A DNA stretch of 64,000 bases, from contig JAHDWK010000030.1 in NCBI GenBank assembly GCA_023382655.1, positions 19,490 to 83,489 on the forward strand. Reading direction: 5' to 3'. Under the pieces are notes generated by a model. The model worked only from the letters and a program-made list of their open reading frames with translations. It was not told where the DNA came from and searched no databases. The DNA comes from Anaerolineae bacterium. GTDB lineage: Bacteria; Chloroflexota; Anaerolineae; Promineifilales; Promineifilaceae. The stretch's first letter is position 1. Every line of letters starts with the position of its first letter. Positions 42,280 to 51,470 of the stretch are shown one piece after another. A program made the position numbers and the translations under genes.

Positions 42280-43298
42280 ACATTGGTCAGGATGGCCTGG
42301 GTAATAGCCTTGGTAGTAATAAACGTGGGATAACTTTCATGTGCCAGGGTGTGCGTAACGGCCGTTTCCACCTGCCCCGCCACCTCTTCTAACCCCCACA
42401 CATACCGTGCCAACAGTGCCCCACTCAAAATCGCTGCTATGGGATTGGCAATGCCTTTCCCGGCAATATCCGGGGCCGAACCATGCACCGGTTCCGCCAG
42501 CGCCACCCCGTCCCCCCAGTTCAACGATGCCGCCAACCCCAATCCCCCACCCCAATGCGCCGCCGCATCGGACAAAATATCGCCAAATAAGTTGGTGGTA
42601 ATTATCACATCAAAGGTCTCCGGCGCTGCCACCATTTTCAGCGCCGCCACGTCAACCAACAACTCCTCCACTAAAAATCCGCGCCGATCCGCGCTCATCC
42701 GCGCCCCATTAAAAACCTCCTGCACCGTATCCCGAAACAGACCATCGGTCAGCGGCAGCACATTGGCTTTGTGGACGATGGTGAGTTTGCCCCGGCCTTG
42801 GCGCTGCATTAACTCCAGCGCCTTTTGGGCAATGCGGCGGCTGGCACGGCGGGTGATGTGGCGTTCGGCTACGGCCGTTTCCCCCTCATCCTCCCATCGC
42901 TCCCGCCCCACATACAGCCCTTCCGTATTCTCGCGCACAATGATCATGTCCACGTCCGGTCGGGGGCTGACGCGGGGCCAGTTTTGTACTGGGCGGATAT
43001 TGGCATACAGGTCAAGTTCCTGGCGCATGGTCAGGATGGCGCTGCGATACCCGGCCACTTTGCGCGAAGGAGACGAGACCGCACCAAACAAGCCCGCGCC
43101 ACAATCCCGAATGGCCGCCAACGTCTCGTCCGGCACGGAGACACCACATTTCTCAAACGTGCCCCAACCTGCTTCGGCGGTGACGATTTGCAAGTGGGGG
43201 ATAACGGCCGTCAGCACCGCCACCGCCGCCGGAATCACCTCTTGCCCAATGCCATCGCCGGGAATTACACACAATCGGGGGGCTGTTACCCGGTTCAT
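42276..43298 (-). CDS. hicd: Homoisocitrate dehydrogenase (isocitrate/isopropylmalate dehydrogenase family)
   Basis: The 340-residue enzyme has PGDGIGQEV, RENTEGLYVGRERWE, KANVLPLTDGLFRD, FGDILSDAAAHWGGGLG and PVHGSAPDIAGKGIANP, typical of the beta-decarboxylating dehydrogenases. The RENTEGLY loop followed by a long insert, rather than the LeuB RELTGG motif, marks the homoisocitrate/isocitrate side. Since homocitrate synthase and LysW genes are upstream, homoisocitrate is the likely substrate; it would convert homoisocitrate to 2-oxoadipate with NAD+. Broader activity on isopropylmalate or isocitrate cannot be ruled out. Last gene of the lysine operon. Confidence 0.85.
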   Translation of the reverse strand: MNRVTAPRLCVIPGDGIGQEVIPAAVAVLTAVIPHLQIVTAEAGWGTFEKCGVSVPDETLAAIRDCGAGLFGAVSSPSRKVAGYRSAILTMRQELDLYANIRPVQNWPRVSPRPDVDMIIVRENTEGLYVGRERWEDEGETAVAERHITRRASRRIAQKALELMQRQGRGKLTIVHKANVLPLTDGLFRDTVQEVFNGARMSADRRGFLVEELLVDVAALKMVAAPETFDVIITTNLFGDILSDAAAHWGGGLGLAASLNWGDGVALAEPVHGSAPDIAGKGIANPIAAILSGALLARYVWGLEEVAGQVETAVTHTLAHESYPTFITTKAITQAILTNV

Positions 43299-43895
43299 TT
43301 ACAGATACGCCTCATCCGGCTGCCAGTTGACCGCCTGCGCCCACGCCTGCGCTGCCGCAAACAGCATGTCCATCAACGGGTCTTTGATATACAGGTAGCC
43401 GTCAATACTGTCCGGGAAGATTTCGGCCAGACGCATTTTGATGAGGGCATAGCCGTCGCGCATGATGGGGTGCGCCCGTAGATAGTCGCGGAAGAGGAGA
43501 GGATACCGCTGGTTGAAACGGCCGTCCTCTCGAATGTGGATGTGGATACGCCGGTCGCCCCCTTTTTCGCGGCAGTACCGTTTGCGCAGTTCGGGTGAAT
43601 CGGGGTCAGGGATGCCAATGTATTCGTCACGGCCGTACTCCACCCGCATCCCATAACCCGCACCCATCAGCTTTTCCACAATCGCCTGGTCATCCAAATC
43701 AGCCACCGTCACCTGGATGTCTATGATGTCTTTGGCGGGCAAGTCCGGGATAGAAGTGGAACCGATGTGGTCAATGCGCACGGCCATCTCCCCCAACACC
43801 TGCCGCAACTGCCCACCAATTTGCTGAAATTCATCCACCCACCGGGGCTGGTAGGGTATGACAATGATGGGTCTTGATTTCTCAAACTGGATCAT
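43299..43895 (-). CDS. GrpB/UPF0157 nucleotidyltransferase-fold protein
   Basis: The 198-residue protein has PIIVIPYQPRWVDEFQQI and DHIGSTSIPDLPAKDIIDI, the GrpB signature, a GSTS-type nucleotidyltransferase core, and RRIHIHI in the second half. The function of the family is not settled; some members are linked to CoA or nucleotide metabolism. It is tightly packed, one base before hicd. It has no evident part in lysine synthesis and may be a passenger. Met at 43895 follows a GAGAAA site. Confidence 0.85.
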   Translation of the reverse strand: MIQFEKSRPIIVIPYQPRWVDEFQQIGGQLRQVLGEMAVRIDHIGSTSIPDLPAKDIIDIQVTVADLDDQAIVEKLMGAGYGMRVEYGRDEYIGIPDPDSPELRKRYCREKGGDRRIHIHIREDGRFNQRYPLLFRDYLRAHPIMRDGYALIKMRLAEIFPDSIDGYLYIKDPLMDMLFAAAQAWAQAVNWQPDEAYL

Positions 43896-43899
43896 TTTC

Positions 43900-44643
43900 T
43901 CACCTTTCCTGGGCAGCAACTTTCTGCGTTGTCCGCACCAACCGGGATACCTTCTCTTCGCTCACACCCTCCCTGTCCAACACACCAGAATATGAATGCA
44001 CGGTCAACCGGCCCGTAGTCAATGGCAATTGCGCCAGTAACGCAGGCACATTGTCTGGATTCAGACCGCCACCAATTACAATTTCCACGCGATTATCTGC
44101 CTGGCGAATAAGCTTTGCTAATTGGGCTGCACCGGCCACCGCCGGTAATGCACTACCCCAGGGCGTACCGCCGGTTAACACCCGATCAACGCCCATTTCA
44201 ATCAACTGTTCCAACGCATCAGCCTGGTCGGCCACAGCGTCAAAAGCCCTATGGCAGGTGGCGATCAGTCCCAACCCATGTGCCCATCCCGTCAACTGGC
44301 GCATTTCTTTTCCCGCCAGAGATGACCCATTGAGGAGACCAAACACCACGCCGTTAGCGCCAGCAGTAACGGCCGTCTCCATTTGCCAGGCCATCCGCCT
44401 CAACTCCGCTGGCGAATAACAAAAATCACCGCTACGTGGCCGGATCATCACCATCAGCCCCGGACGGCTACCAAAGGCCATCCGCGCCGCCGAAATATGT
44501 TTTCCAGGAGGAGTCAGGCCGTCCAGTTCCATGTGACTGCACAATTCCACCGTGTCCGCCCCACCCCGATATGCAACCGCCACATGCTGCTGCACGGCCG
44601 TGACCGTTGTGCTGTTGACGCAAATTTCCACCCCTACCCGCAT
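43900..44643 (-). CDS. cutC: CutC-family protein
   Basis: The 247-residue TIM barrel starts VGVEICVNSTTVTAVQQHVA and contains GADTVELCSHMELDGLTPPG, MVMIRPRSGDFCYS, CHRAFDAV, RVLTGG and IVIGGGLNPDNVPAL, all of which fit CutC. The family was named for copper homeostasis, but its biochemical role is unclear. It abuts lysU with no gap. Its link to the lysine operon is only positional. Confidence 0.9.
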   Translation of the reverse strand: MRVGVEICVNSTTVTAVQQHVAVAYRGGADTVELCSHMELDGLTPPGKHISAARMAFGSRPGLMVMIRPRSGDFCYSPAELRRMAWQMETAVTAGANGVVFGLLNGSSLAGKEMRQLTGWAHGLGLIATCHRAFDAVADQADALEQLIEMGVDRVLTGGTPWGSALPAVAGAAQLAKLIRQADNRVEIVIGGGLNPDNVPALLAQLPLTTGRLTVHSYSGVLDREGVSEEKVSRLVRTTQKVAAQER

Positions 44644-45141
44644 CTACTTCTCGCCTGGAAAACGGCCGTGCTCCCGCACATATGCCACAATGCCACCCGC
44701 CGCCACAATTTCCTGAGCAAAGTCGGGTAAGGGGGGCAGGTCTATGGTCAAGTCGGGGGTGAGGATACGGCCGTTCGCCAAATCCAGTTCCACCTCATCC
44801 CCATCTTCCAGCAGCATGACTGTGTTGGGAGCCGCAAACACCGGAATGCCCAGATTGATGGCATTGCGGAAAAAGATGCGGGCAAAACTGGGGGCAATAA
44901 TCGCCCCAATCTCCCGCCGCCGCAGTGCTTCCGGCGCATATTCCCGCGACGAGCCGCAGCCAAAGTTATTCCCGGCCACAATCACATCACCGGGCCGGGC
45001 ATCCCGCGCAAAATCAGGCCGCGCCTCTACAAAAGCATAATCCTTCACATCCTGCCCCTCTTTCAACATAAACGGCGCATACCGCCCCGGCACAATCTGA
45101 TCCGTATCCACATCCACGCCAAACTTCCATACTCGCGCCAT
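44644..45141 (-). CDS. lysU: Homoaconitase small subunit (LeuD-like)
   Basis: With the Met at 45141 (GGAG 6 nt before) the protein has 165 residues. It shows WKFGVDVDTDQIVPGRY, VAGNNFGCGSSREYAPEAL and ARIFFRNAINLGIPV, the swivel domain of small aconitase/isopropylmalate isomerase subunits. Beside homocitrate synthase and LysW genes it most likely forms homoaconitase with the next gene, and isomerises homocitrate to homoisocitrate. A role in leucine synthesis is the alternative. Confidence 0.86.
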   Translation of the reverse strand: MARVWKFGVDVDTDQIVPGRYAPFMLKEGQDVKDYAFVEARPDFARDARPGDVIVAGNNFGCGSSREYAPEALRRREIGAIIAPSFARIFFRNAINLGIPVFAAPNTVMLLEDGDEVELDLANGRILTPDLTIDLPPLPDFAQEIVAAGGIVAYVREHGRFPGEK

Positions 45142-45149
45142 GTTCAACT

Positions 45150-45225
45150 CCAATTAGGAATTATGAAGGATGAATTATGAACCAAATACTCCTTCATAAT
45201 TCCTAATTCATAATTCCTAATTCTC
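45150..45225. repeat. TAATTCC/GGAATTA array
   Basis: Units of TAATTCC and GGAATTA appear in inverted order around TATGAACCAAATACTCC and can fold into a long hairpin. Its right end encodes the last residues (LGIMN) and TAG stop of lysT. Another member is at 50288. Confidence 0.7.
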
Positions 45226-46447
45226 TTGGGTCTGTAATCACCCCGGTCACGGCCGTAGCCGCCGCCACCGCCGGACTTGCCAGATAAATTTGCGAAGACG
45301 GATGCCCCATGCGCCCTTTGAAATTGCGGTTGCCGGTGGAGAGGCAGATGTCTCCTTCACCCAACGTGCCCTGGTGCCGCCCCATGCAGGGGCCACAGCC
45401 CGGGGTCGTCAGCGTAGCGCCTGCTTCCAGCAGGATATTGAGCGTGTCATCGGCAATAGCTCGCTGCAACTCCACCCGGCTGGCGGGGCTGAGAATCAGA
45501 CGCATCCCAGGAGCCAACCGCCGCCCTTTTAGGAGGTTGGCTGCATCGCGCATGTCTTCGTAACGGCCGTTGGTACACGTCCCCAAAAAGACCACATCCA
45601 CCTTCGTCCCCGCCACCGCACCCACATCCACCACATCATCTACCGCGTGGGGAATCGCCACCTGCGGTTCCAACGCATCCAGGTCAATAGTGACGGTTTG
45701 GGCATAAGTGGCGTCAGGATCAACAAACAACCACGCGGGCACATCCCAATCTGTGGCCGCTGCGCCTGTTGGCGGGAAAAAGCCCACTTTCGCCCCCAAC
45801 TCAATGGCCATGCTGCTGATGGTCTGGCGACCCGGCAATGGCAGCCAATCCAGCCCATGATACTCAATCGCCATGTACGTTGCCCCGGCAATAGTCAATT
45901 CGCGGCCCAATTTCAGGGCGAAATCTTTGGCGTCTACACCGGGGCGGAAACGGCCGTTGCTGATGATGCGCAGCGTCTCCGGCACACGCAACCACGTCTT
46001 GCCCGTCGCCCACACCAGCGCCACATCCGTAGACCCCATGCCCGTACCAAACGCCCCCACCGCGCCATAACTGGTGGAATGGGAATCCGACCCCACCACC
46101 ACCATCCCTGGCCGGGCAATGCCCTCCTCCACCAACACCTGATGGCAAATGCCGCGCCCCACTTCAAACAGGCGAATCCCCTGCTCCTGGGCAAACCGGC
46201 GCACCAGGTTCTGGTTATCGGCCACGCCCACGGTTGAAGCCGGGGCCACATGATCCAGCACCAGCACCACCTGTTCCGGGTTATGGACGTGGCTCACCCC
46301 CAGCCGCTCCTGCATCACCTTGATGATGCCCGGCGACAGCGAATCATGCCCCATAGCCACATCCGGTTGCACCACCACCAGATCACCCGGCTGCACCAGC
46401 CGTCCCGCTTTCTGCGATAAAATCTGTTCGGTTAATGTCTGTCCCAT
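45203..46447 (-). CDS. lysT: Homoaconitase large subunit (LeuC-like)
   Basis: From the Met at 46447 the protein has 414 residues: GQTLTEQILSQKAGR, MGHDSLSP, LVLDHVAP, GSDSHSTSYGAVGAFGTGMG, GTCTNGRYEDM and GCGPCMGRHQG. The three Cys needed for a [4Fe-4S] cluster are in CTN and GCGPC. It pairs with lysU. ATG 46447 is preferred because the 19 upstream codons translate a CCGTAATCGG repeat. Its last six residues derive from a repeat array, so the natural C-terminus may have been altered. Confidence 0.87.
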   Translation of the reverse strand: MGQTLTEQILSQKAGRLVQPGDLVVVQPDVAMGHDSLSPGIIKVMQERLGVSHVHNPEQVVLVLDHVAPASTVGVADNQNLVRRFAQEQGIRLFEVGRGICHQVLVEEGIARPGMVVVGSDSHSTSYGAVGAFGTGMGSTDVALVWATGKTWLRVPETLRIISNGRFRPGVDAKDFALKLGRELTIAGATYMAIEYHGLDWLPLPGRQTISSMAIELGAKVGFFPPTGAAATDWDVPAWLFVDPDATYAQTVTIDLDALEPQVAIPHAVDDVVDVGAVAGTKVDVVFLGTCTNGRYEDMRDAANLLKGRRLAPGMRLILSPASRVELQRAIADDTLNILLEAGATLTTPGCGPCMGRHQGTLGEGDICLSTGNRNFKGRMGHPSSQIYLASPAVAAATAVTGVITDPRELGIMN

Positions 46448-46455
46448 TTTCTCTC

Positions 46456-46515
46456 CGTAATCGGTAATCCGTAATCGGTAATCCGTTAACGGTTTACGGA
46501 TCACGGATTACGGAC
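46456..46515. repeat. Family C array (CCGTAATCGG)
   Basis: CGTAATCGGTAATCCGTAAT and the complementary ACGGATCACGGATTACGG form a long imperfect hairpin between the MOSC gene and lysT. Confidence 0.75.
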
Positions 46516-46520
46516 TACAT

Positions 46521-47075
46521 CTAAATTTTCGAGACTGTGTCTCCTGTTTGCACCAGCCCCGGTTCAACCACTTTCACATACATGCCACGCAAACGTAGGG
46601 CTTTGCCCGCTTCGGAATTGGCGAATTTGACGGCGTCCATGCCAAAGCGGTCGGTGAATTTGTGGCAGCCGGTGTGGGGTACGGCCGTCACTTCCACCAC
46701 GGCCGTACCCAACCGCAACCGCTGCCCCACCGGTAAGTTGTCCACACCCAAATCCAAATCCACAATCAACTGGTCGCCCGCCAGTGGCCACCGTTCCCGG
46801 TCATTGCCCGCCACCATGTTCAGGAAGCGGCCGTTCATCAGCGTCAACTGCATCTCCGGGTGGGCGCTGCCATCGGCCATGCGTTTGCTGCCGCGCGCCT
46901 GCCAGTTATCCCCCACCAGCCCATCGGCCACCGTCAATTCACCCTGCGCCAGCACCAGCCGCTCATTGTCCGCCGGCCGGGCCACAATCATCTGCACCGC
47001 GCCACCATCGGCCGGCGAATCCTGCACCTGCGCCAACCCCGCTTCAAGCTCTGCCATATTCAAATTCTTTGTCAT
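46521..47075 (-). CDS. MOSC-domain protein
   Basis: The 184-residue protein has GDNWQARGS near the N-side and AVPHTGCHKFTDRFG, with a conserved Cys, then LRLRGMYVKVVEPG. MOSC domains carry sulfur on a Cys for molybdenum-cofactor chemistry; stand-alone bacterial ones (YiiM-like) act on N-hydroxylated compounds. It is inserted between homocitrate synthase and lysT in the same direction. The role in the operon is unknown. The N-terminus (MTKNLNMAELEAGLAQVQ) is a helix of its own. Confidence 0.85.
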   Translation of the reverse strand: MTKNLNMAELEAGLAQVQDSPADGGAVQMIVARPADNERLVLAQGELTVADGLVGDNWQARGSKRMADGSAHPEMQLTLMNGRFLNMVAGNDRERWPLAGDQLIVDLDLGVDNLPVGQRLRLGTAVVEVTAVPHTGCHKFTDRFGMDAVKFANSEAGKALRLRGMYVKVVEPGLVQTGDTVSKI

Positions 47076-47125
47076 CGTTTACTCCTTATCGCATGTGATT
47101 GAGGGATTGGGAGATTGTCAGTCTC

Positions 47126-48262
47126 CTAATCTCCCACATTATTTGCCGCATCATACAGCAGAGCATCCACATCATCCAGCGTCAAACGGCCGTGATCCGC
47201 CATCGTTTTGATTTCATTTGTTAAAAACTTCAGTTGTTGATCATCCAGGCCCAAGCCTAACTGCTCCGCCCGCCCTTTCACCGCGTTCCAGCCTGTCAGC
47301 CGGTGCGCCACGTGAATATAGCGCGTCAGGCCAAAATCCTCCGGCCGCAAAATCTCATAGGTCGCCGGATTATTCAGTACGGCCTTCGCATGAATGCCCG
47401 CTTTGTGCGTGAAACTGGCAAAGCCCGTAATGTAATTGTTGAAGGGAATATCCACCTGTACCAACCGCGCCACCAGGCTGTCCAGATTGCGAATTAGCGG
47501 CAGGTGATACTTTTTCACCAGCGCCGGGTCCGTGGCATAGAGCCGGGCCACCAGGCCGCCCAACGGCGTAATGCCATTACGCTCGCCAATGCCCAAGACA
47601 CTGGTATCAATGTGCGTGGCCCCCGCTTCCAGCGCCGCATACGCATTGGCAATGGCACAGCCCGAATCATTGTGCCCGTGAAACTCAATATCACAGGTCA
47701 ACTCCCGGCGCAGGCAGGCCACCAGGTCATAAATCTGGCGCGGCGTGCCCACGCCAACCGTGTCGGCAATGCCCACGCGATGCACGCCCAACTCGCACAC
47801 CGCCTGGTAGACACGGATAATGTCATCCACGTCACTGCGCAGGCTGTCCTCGGTGCTAAAGCGCGTCTCCACCCCCTGGCTGAGCAAATAGGCCACCACC
47901 TCTTGCGCCACATCTAAAATCTGGTCAATGGTACGGCCGTGACTAAACTCGCGCAGATACGACGACGTGCCAATGACCACATCCACGCCAGCCACGCCCG
48001 TATCCACCGCTTTTTTGGCGTCTTCCAGGTTACAGCGCGTGTGTGTCAGGATTTTGGCGTTCAGCCCCAGCCGGGCAATGGTCACACAGTCGTTATAACT
48101 CTCTGGCGAAGCCAGCGGCGAGGTCAGTTCCAGATACTCCACGCCAAACGCATCCAACAACGTGGCAATCTGAATCTTCTCGGCCGTCGAGAAAAAGGCA
48201 TTGACAAACTGCTCCCCCTCCCGCAGCGTAGACTCAATGATAGCAAAATTGGTCAAACTCAT
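47126..48262 (-). CDS. lysS: Homocitrate synthase
   Basis: The 378-residue DRE-TIM enzyme has IIESTLREGEQF, FHGHNDSGCAIANAYAALEA, GIGERNGITPLGG and HKAGIHAKAV, the metal- and substrate-binding signatures of homocitrate/isopropylmalate synthases. It lacks the C-terminal LeuA regulatory domain. LTSPLASP and RFSTEDSLRSD fit homocitrate synthase of the Thermus type. It makes homocitrate from 2-oxoglutarate and acetyl-CoA. It overlaps lysJ by 4 bp. A NifV role in nitrogenase is unlikely because no nif genes are near. Confidence 0.9.
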   Translation of the reverse strand: MSLTNFAIIESTLREGEQFVNAFFSTAEKIQIATLLDAFGVEYLELTSPLASPESYNDCVTIARLGLNAKILTHTRCNLEDAKKAVDTGVAGVDVVIGTSSYLREFSHGRTIDQILDVAQEVVAYLLSQGVETRFSTEDSLRSDVDDIIRVYQAVCELGVHRVGIADTVGVGTPRQIYDLVACLRRELTCDIEFHGHNDSGCAIANAYAALEAGATHIDTSVLGIGERNGITPLGGLVARLYATDPALVKKYHLPLIRNLDSLVARLVQVDIPFNNYITGFASFTHKAGIHAKAVLNNPATYEILRPEDFGLTRYIHVAHRLTGWNAVKGRAEQLGLGLDDQQLKFLTNEIKTMADHGRLTLDDVDALLYDAANNVGD

Positions 48263-49422
48263 GTCTCCTCCTCCAACGCCTCAGCTATTGCTTCTAGCAC
48301 TCTATCAATCTCCTCTTTCGTAATCACCAGCGGCGGCGTCAGGCGCAGCGCCGTTGAGCCGGCCGTCAGTGCCAGCACCCCCCGCGCCAGCAGACCCCGC
48401 ACCACATCCATCGCCCGGATTTTCAACTCCACGCCCACCAGCAGCCCCAGGCCGCGCACCTCCCGAATAAGAGGTGATCGGATGGCTTGCACCCGCTCCT
48501 GCAAATACGCGCCCAATTCGGCCGCACGGCCGTGCAACCCCTCCGCCTCCATCACAGCCAACACCGCATTCGCCGCCGCACAGGCCAACGGATTGCCGCC
48601 AAAGGTGGAGCCATGCACCCCTGGTGTCAGATTTTGCACCCGCGCGCCAATGCCCACCGCGCCCATCGGCAGACCCCCGGCCATCGCTTTGCCCAGGCAA
48701 ATCAGATCGGGCACAATGCCCACCTGCTCGCAGGCAAACAACGTCCCAGTACGGCCGTAGCCCGTCTGCACCTCGTCCACAATCAGCAGCGCCCCCCGCT
48801 CGTCACACAGCCGCCGCGCCGCCTGGAAATAGGCCGGGTCCGCCAGCCGCACGCCCCCTTCCCCCTGCACAATCTCCAGGATGACAGCGGCGGTTTGCTC
48901 GGTCACGGCCGTTTCCAACCGGGCCACATTACCAAATGGCACATGGCAAAAACCGGGCACCAACGGCTGGAACGGTTCTCGGTATTCCGGTTTGTGCGTG
49001 GCGGAAAGGGAACCAAGAGTCCGGCCGTGAAAGCCGCGCATCATTGCCACCACCTCCGCCCGCCCCGTACTCAGCCGGGCAAACTTCAGCGCCGCTTCCA
49101 CCGCCTCCGTGCCCGAGTTACACAGAAAGACGCGGTTCAAATCGCTGGGCAAGATAGCCACCAGCCGCGCCTGAAACCGCGCCCGCTCGTCGTTGTAAAA
49201 CATCTCCTGGCAGGTAATAAGCGTCTGCGCCTGCCGGGTGATAGCATCCACCACCACCGGATGGCAGTGCCCCACACTGGCTACGGCCGTACCCGCCGCA
49301 CAATCAATGTAGGCACGACCGTCGGCATCCCACACCGTCGCCCCCCGCCCCCGCACAATAGCGACCTCCCGTTTGCCGTAGACGCCGCTGGTAAATTCGT
49401 TTTCAAGTGTGATTGTGTCCAT
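48259..49422 (-). CDS. lysJ: LysW-gamma-aminoadipate semialdehyde aminotransferase
   Basis: With the Met at 49422 the enzyme has 387 residues. The PLP lysine is K245 (LGKAMAGG), the PLP-ring Asp is D216 in IVDEVQTGYGRTG, and CNSGTEAVEAALKFAR plus FHGRTLGSLSAT are class III aminotransferase marks. ArgD, LysJ and similar enzymes share these; the surrounding lysX-Y-Z-W genes point to LysJ, which aminates the semialdehyde while bound to LysW. It may also serve in arginine synthesis. A repeat array separates it from lysZ. Confidence 0.9.
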   Translation of the reverse strand: MDTITLENEFTSGVYGKREVAIVRGRGATVWDADGRAYIDCAAGTAVASVGHCHPVVVDAITRQAQTLITCQEMFYNDERARFQARLVAILPSDLNRVFLCNSGTEAVEAALKFARLSTGRAEVVAMMRGFHGRTLGSLSATHKPEYREPFQPLVPGFCHVPFGNVARLETAVTEQTAAVILEIVQGEGGVRLADPAYFQAARRLCDERGALLIVDEVQTGYGRTGTLFACEQVGIVPDLICLGKAMAGGLPMGAVGIGARVQNLTPGVHGSTFGGNPLACAAANAVLAVMEAEGLHGRAAELGAYLQERVQAIRSPLIREVRGLGLLVGVELKIRAMDVVRGLLARGVLALTAGSTALRLTPPLVITKEEIDRVLEAIAEALEEET

Positions 49423-49429
49423 TTTCTGT

Positions 49430-49490
49430 TTAGTAAGCAGTGGGCAGTAAGCACCGCTCACTGCTCACCGCTCACTGCTCACTGATCACC
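49430..49490. repeat. AGTGAGC/GCTCACT array
   Basis: CACTGCTCACCGCTCACTGC and complementary units (GTAAGCAGTGGGCAGTAAGC) form a hairpin. The last residues of LysZ (SEQ) and its TGA stop are encoded by the array. Confidence 0.7.
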
Positions 49491-50284
49491 GTCCCCACCC
49501 CATCCAACGCCCGTAACACCGGCCGTGTACCCCGCGCATCACCCAGGATGACGCGGCGGACACCGCCTTGCAGCGCCTCTTGCGCGCCCAGCAGTTTGAT
49601 GCGCATCCGCCCCTGAGCGCAGCTTTGAGCCACATGCTCAATTTCGCCCACCGCCAGTTGCCGGATGAGCGAGCTTTCGTCGGGGAAGTGGCGCAGCAGG
49701 CCGGGCACGTTGGAAAGGATGAGCAGTTCGGTCGCGCCCAGGGCGACGGCCGTGGCCGCAGCCGCCCGGTCGCCATCCACATTCATCGCCTCGCCGTCAT
49801 AGCTGATGGCCGGGGGCGTCAGCACGGGTACAAAACCACTGTGCAGCAGCCCGTTCAGCAGCGCCGTGTTCACCTGCTCCACCCGCCCCGTCAGGTTATC
49901 GCGGATGACGCGAGTACGGCCGTTTTCCACCACTTTGATCACCGCTTTGCGCGACCCCTGCCAGAGACGGCCGTCCAGCCCACTCAGCCCAATCGCATTC
50001 ACGCCGCGCCGCTGCAACCGCTCCACCAAGTTCTTGTTCACCTGCCCACAATACACCATTTCAAAAATCTCCAGCGTCGCCCGGTCGGTTAACCGGCTGG
50101 TGTAGCCGGACGGCGAGGTGACAAACTGTGGTGGATGGCCCAACGCGGCCGCCACCTGGTTCGTCAGGTGCGAGCCGCCATGCACCAGCACCACCCGCTG
50201 CCCCTCACGCACCAACTGCGCCACATCCCCACACACCGCCTCATAATCAATCCCTTCACTGCCCCCAACTTTGATCACAATCAT
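49472..50284 (-). CDS. lysZ: LysW-aminoadipate 6-kinase
   Basis: The 270-residue enzyme is of the amino acid kinase (ArgB-like) family: IVIKVGGSEGIDYEAVCGDV, VLVHGGSHLTNQVAAALG, VNVDGDRAAAATAVALGATE, ILSNVPGL and MRIKLLGAQEAL. It phosphorylates the carboxylate of LysW-bound aminoadipate. Compared with ArgB it carries the SPSGYTSRLTDRATLEIFEM segment typical of LysZ/ArgB-like carriers. The start is ATG 50284, close to a TAATTCC array. Confidence 0.9.
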   Translation of the reverse strand: MIVIKVGGSEGIDYEAVCGDVAQLVREGQRVVLVHGGSHLTNQVAAALGHPPQFVTSPSGYTSRLTDRATLEIFEMVYCGQVNKNLVERLQRRGVNAIGLSGLDGRLWQGSRKAVIKVVENGRTRVIRDNLTGRVEQVNTALLNGLLHSGFVPVLTPPAISYDGEAMNVDGDRAAAATAVALGATELLILSNVPGLLRHFPDESSLIRQLAVGEIEHVAQSCAQGRMRIKLLGAQEALQGGVRRVILGDARGTRPVLRALDGVGTVISEQ

Positions 50285-50287
50285 CTC

Positions 50288-50330
50288 TTATCCTCCCACT
50301 TCCTAATTCCTAATTCCTAATTCCTAATTC
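50288..50330. repeat. TAATTCC tandem array
   Basis: The heptamer TAATTCC is repeated four times head to tail (CTAATTCCTAATTCC...) between lysY and lysZ. Confidence 0.8.
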
Positions 50331-51354
50331 AAACCGGGTGTAATCCCACAAACTCCAGCCCCATCCGCTCCGGCCAATCCATCATCACATTCAGACATTG
50401 CACGGCCGTGCCCGCCGCCCCCTTCATCAAATTGTCTAATGCACTGATAACCACCAGCCGCCGGCTTTGTTCATCGCGGGCAAAACCAATATCGCACCAG
50501 TTCGTGCCCGCCAGGATCTTCGGTTCCGGGTAGCGGTAAATCCCCTTGCGGTCATTCACCAGCCGGATGAACGGCTCCTCGCCATATACCGCCCGGTACA
50601 ACTGCCAGACCGCTTTTTCGTCCACATCCCGGTTCAAAAAGACATGCGCCGTACACAACACGCCCCGCACCAGTTCCACGGCCGTGACCGAAAAATGCAG
50701 CTCCATCGCCCCCAACGCCTGCAAAACTTCCGCCTGATGCCGGTGCCCGGTGGGGGCAAAAGAGCGCACCGCCCCACTCCGCTCCGGGTGATGGCTGGCC
50801 GCGCTGAAACTGTTGCCCCCCTCCGACGACCCCACTTTCAGGTCAACCACCACCCGCTCAATCCAGCCGGCCTGCGCCAATGGGGCCAGCGCCAGATTCA
50901 CGGCCGTGGCGTTACACCCCACGCCACTCACATACCGCGCCCCCCGCAGCCGTTCCCGGTGCAGTTCCGGCAGCCCATACACAAAGTCCGCCAACCAGCC
51001 CGGCTGCGAGTGTGGCTGCCCGTACCACCGTTCATACACCGCCGCGTCCCGCAGCCGAAAATCGGCGGAGAGGTCAATCACCCGTTCGGCAAGGGCGGCA
51101 AACTGCTCAATCTGGGCAGCAGCACGGCCGTGTGGCAGCGCCAGAAACAGCACATCACACGGTTCCAATTCCTCCACCGCGCAGAACTGTAACCGGGTCG
51201 TACCGCGCAGGTTGGGATGAACCCCCTGCACATACCGCCCCGCATTCTGCTGCGATGTCACTTGCGCCACCGTCACCTGCGGATGCCCCAGCAGTAGCCG
51301 CAACAATTCCCCCCCTGTGTAGCCGGAGCCACCGGCGATGCTTACTTTTATCAT
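50329..51354 (-). CDS. lysY: LysW-aminoadipyl-6-phosphate reductase
   Basis: The 341-residue enzyme is an ArgC-type reductase: IKVSIAGGSGYTGGELLRLL (NADP loop), FLALPHGRAA and YVSGVGCNATAVNLAL with catalytic C147, plus KVGSSEGGNSFSAASHHPER. LysY enzymes carry the same Cys and act on LysW-bound phosphate. ATG 51354 follows GGAGAG; the codon before it is GTG. The final residues (GLHPV) end at a TAATTCC array. Confidence 0.9.
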   Translation of the reverse strand: MIKVSIAGGSGYTGGELLRLLLGHPQVTVAQVTSQQNAGRYVQGVHPNLRGTTRLQFCAVEELEPCDVLFLALPHGRAAAQIEQFAALAERVIDLSADFRLRDAAVYERWYGQPHSQPGWLADFVYGLPELHRERLRGARYVSGVGCNATAVNLALAPLAQAGWIERVVVDLKVGSSEGGNSFSAASHHPERSGAVRSFAPTGHRHQAEVLQALGAMELHFSVTAVELVRGVLCTAHVFLNRDVDEKAVWQLYRAVYGEEPFIRLVNDRKGIYRYPEPKILAGTNWCDIGFARDEQSRRLVVISALDNLMKGAAGTAVQCLNVMMDWPERMGLEFVGLHPV

Positions 51355-51366
51355 CACTCTCTCCAG

Positions 51367-51470
51367 ACGTAATGCGTAACCCGTAATCCGTATTCCGTAA
51401 TCGGACCTCGGACATCGGGCTTCGGATTACGGTTCACGGATTACAATTCACGAATTACGGATCACGAAAT
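51367..51470. repeat. Family C array, longest copy
   Basis: About 100 bp of CCGTAAT / ATTACGG units with inverted symmetry (TAACCCGTAATCCGTATTCC on one side; TTCGGATTACGGTTCACGG on the other). The stop of lysX (TGA) is within it. Confidence 0.75.

Noticed and set aside
42349..43398. 349-codon plus-strand frame opposite hicd and grpB
   Set aside because: Antisense to two genes with clear family signatures.
45150..50330. Tandem arrays (TAATTCC, AGTGAGC, CCGTAATCCG) considered as CRISPR
   Set aside because: Units are 7-10 bp without unique spacers of constant length and no cas genes are near.
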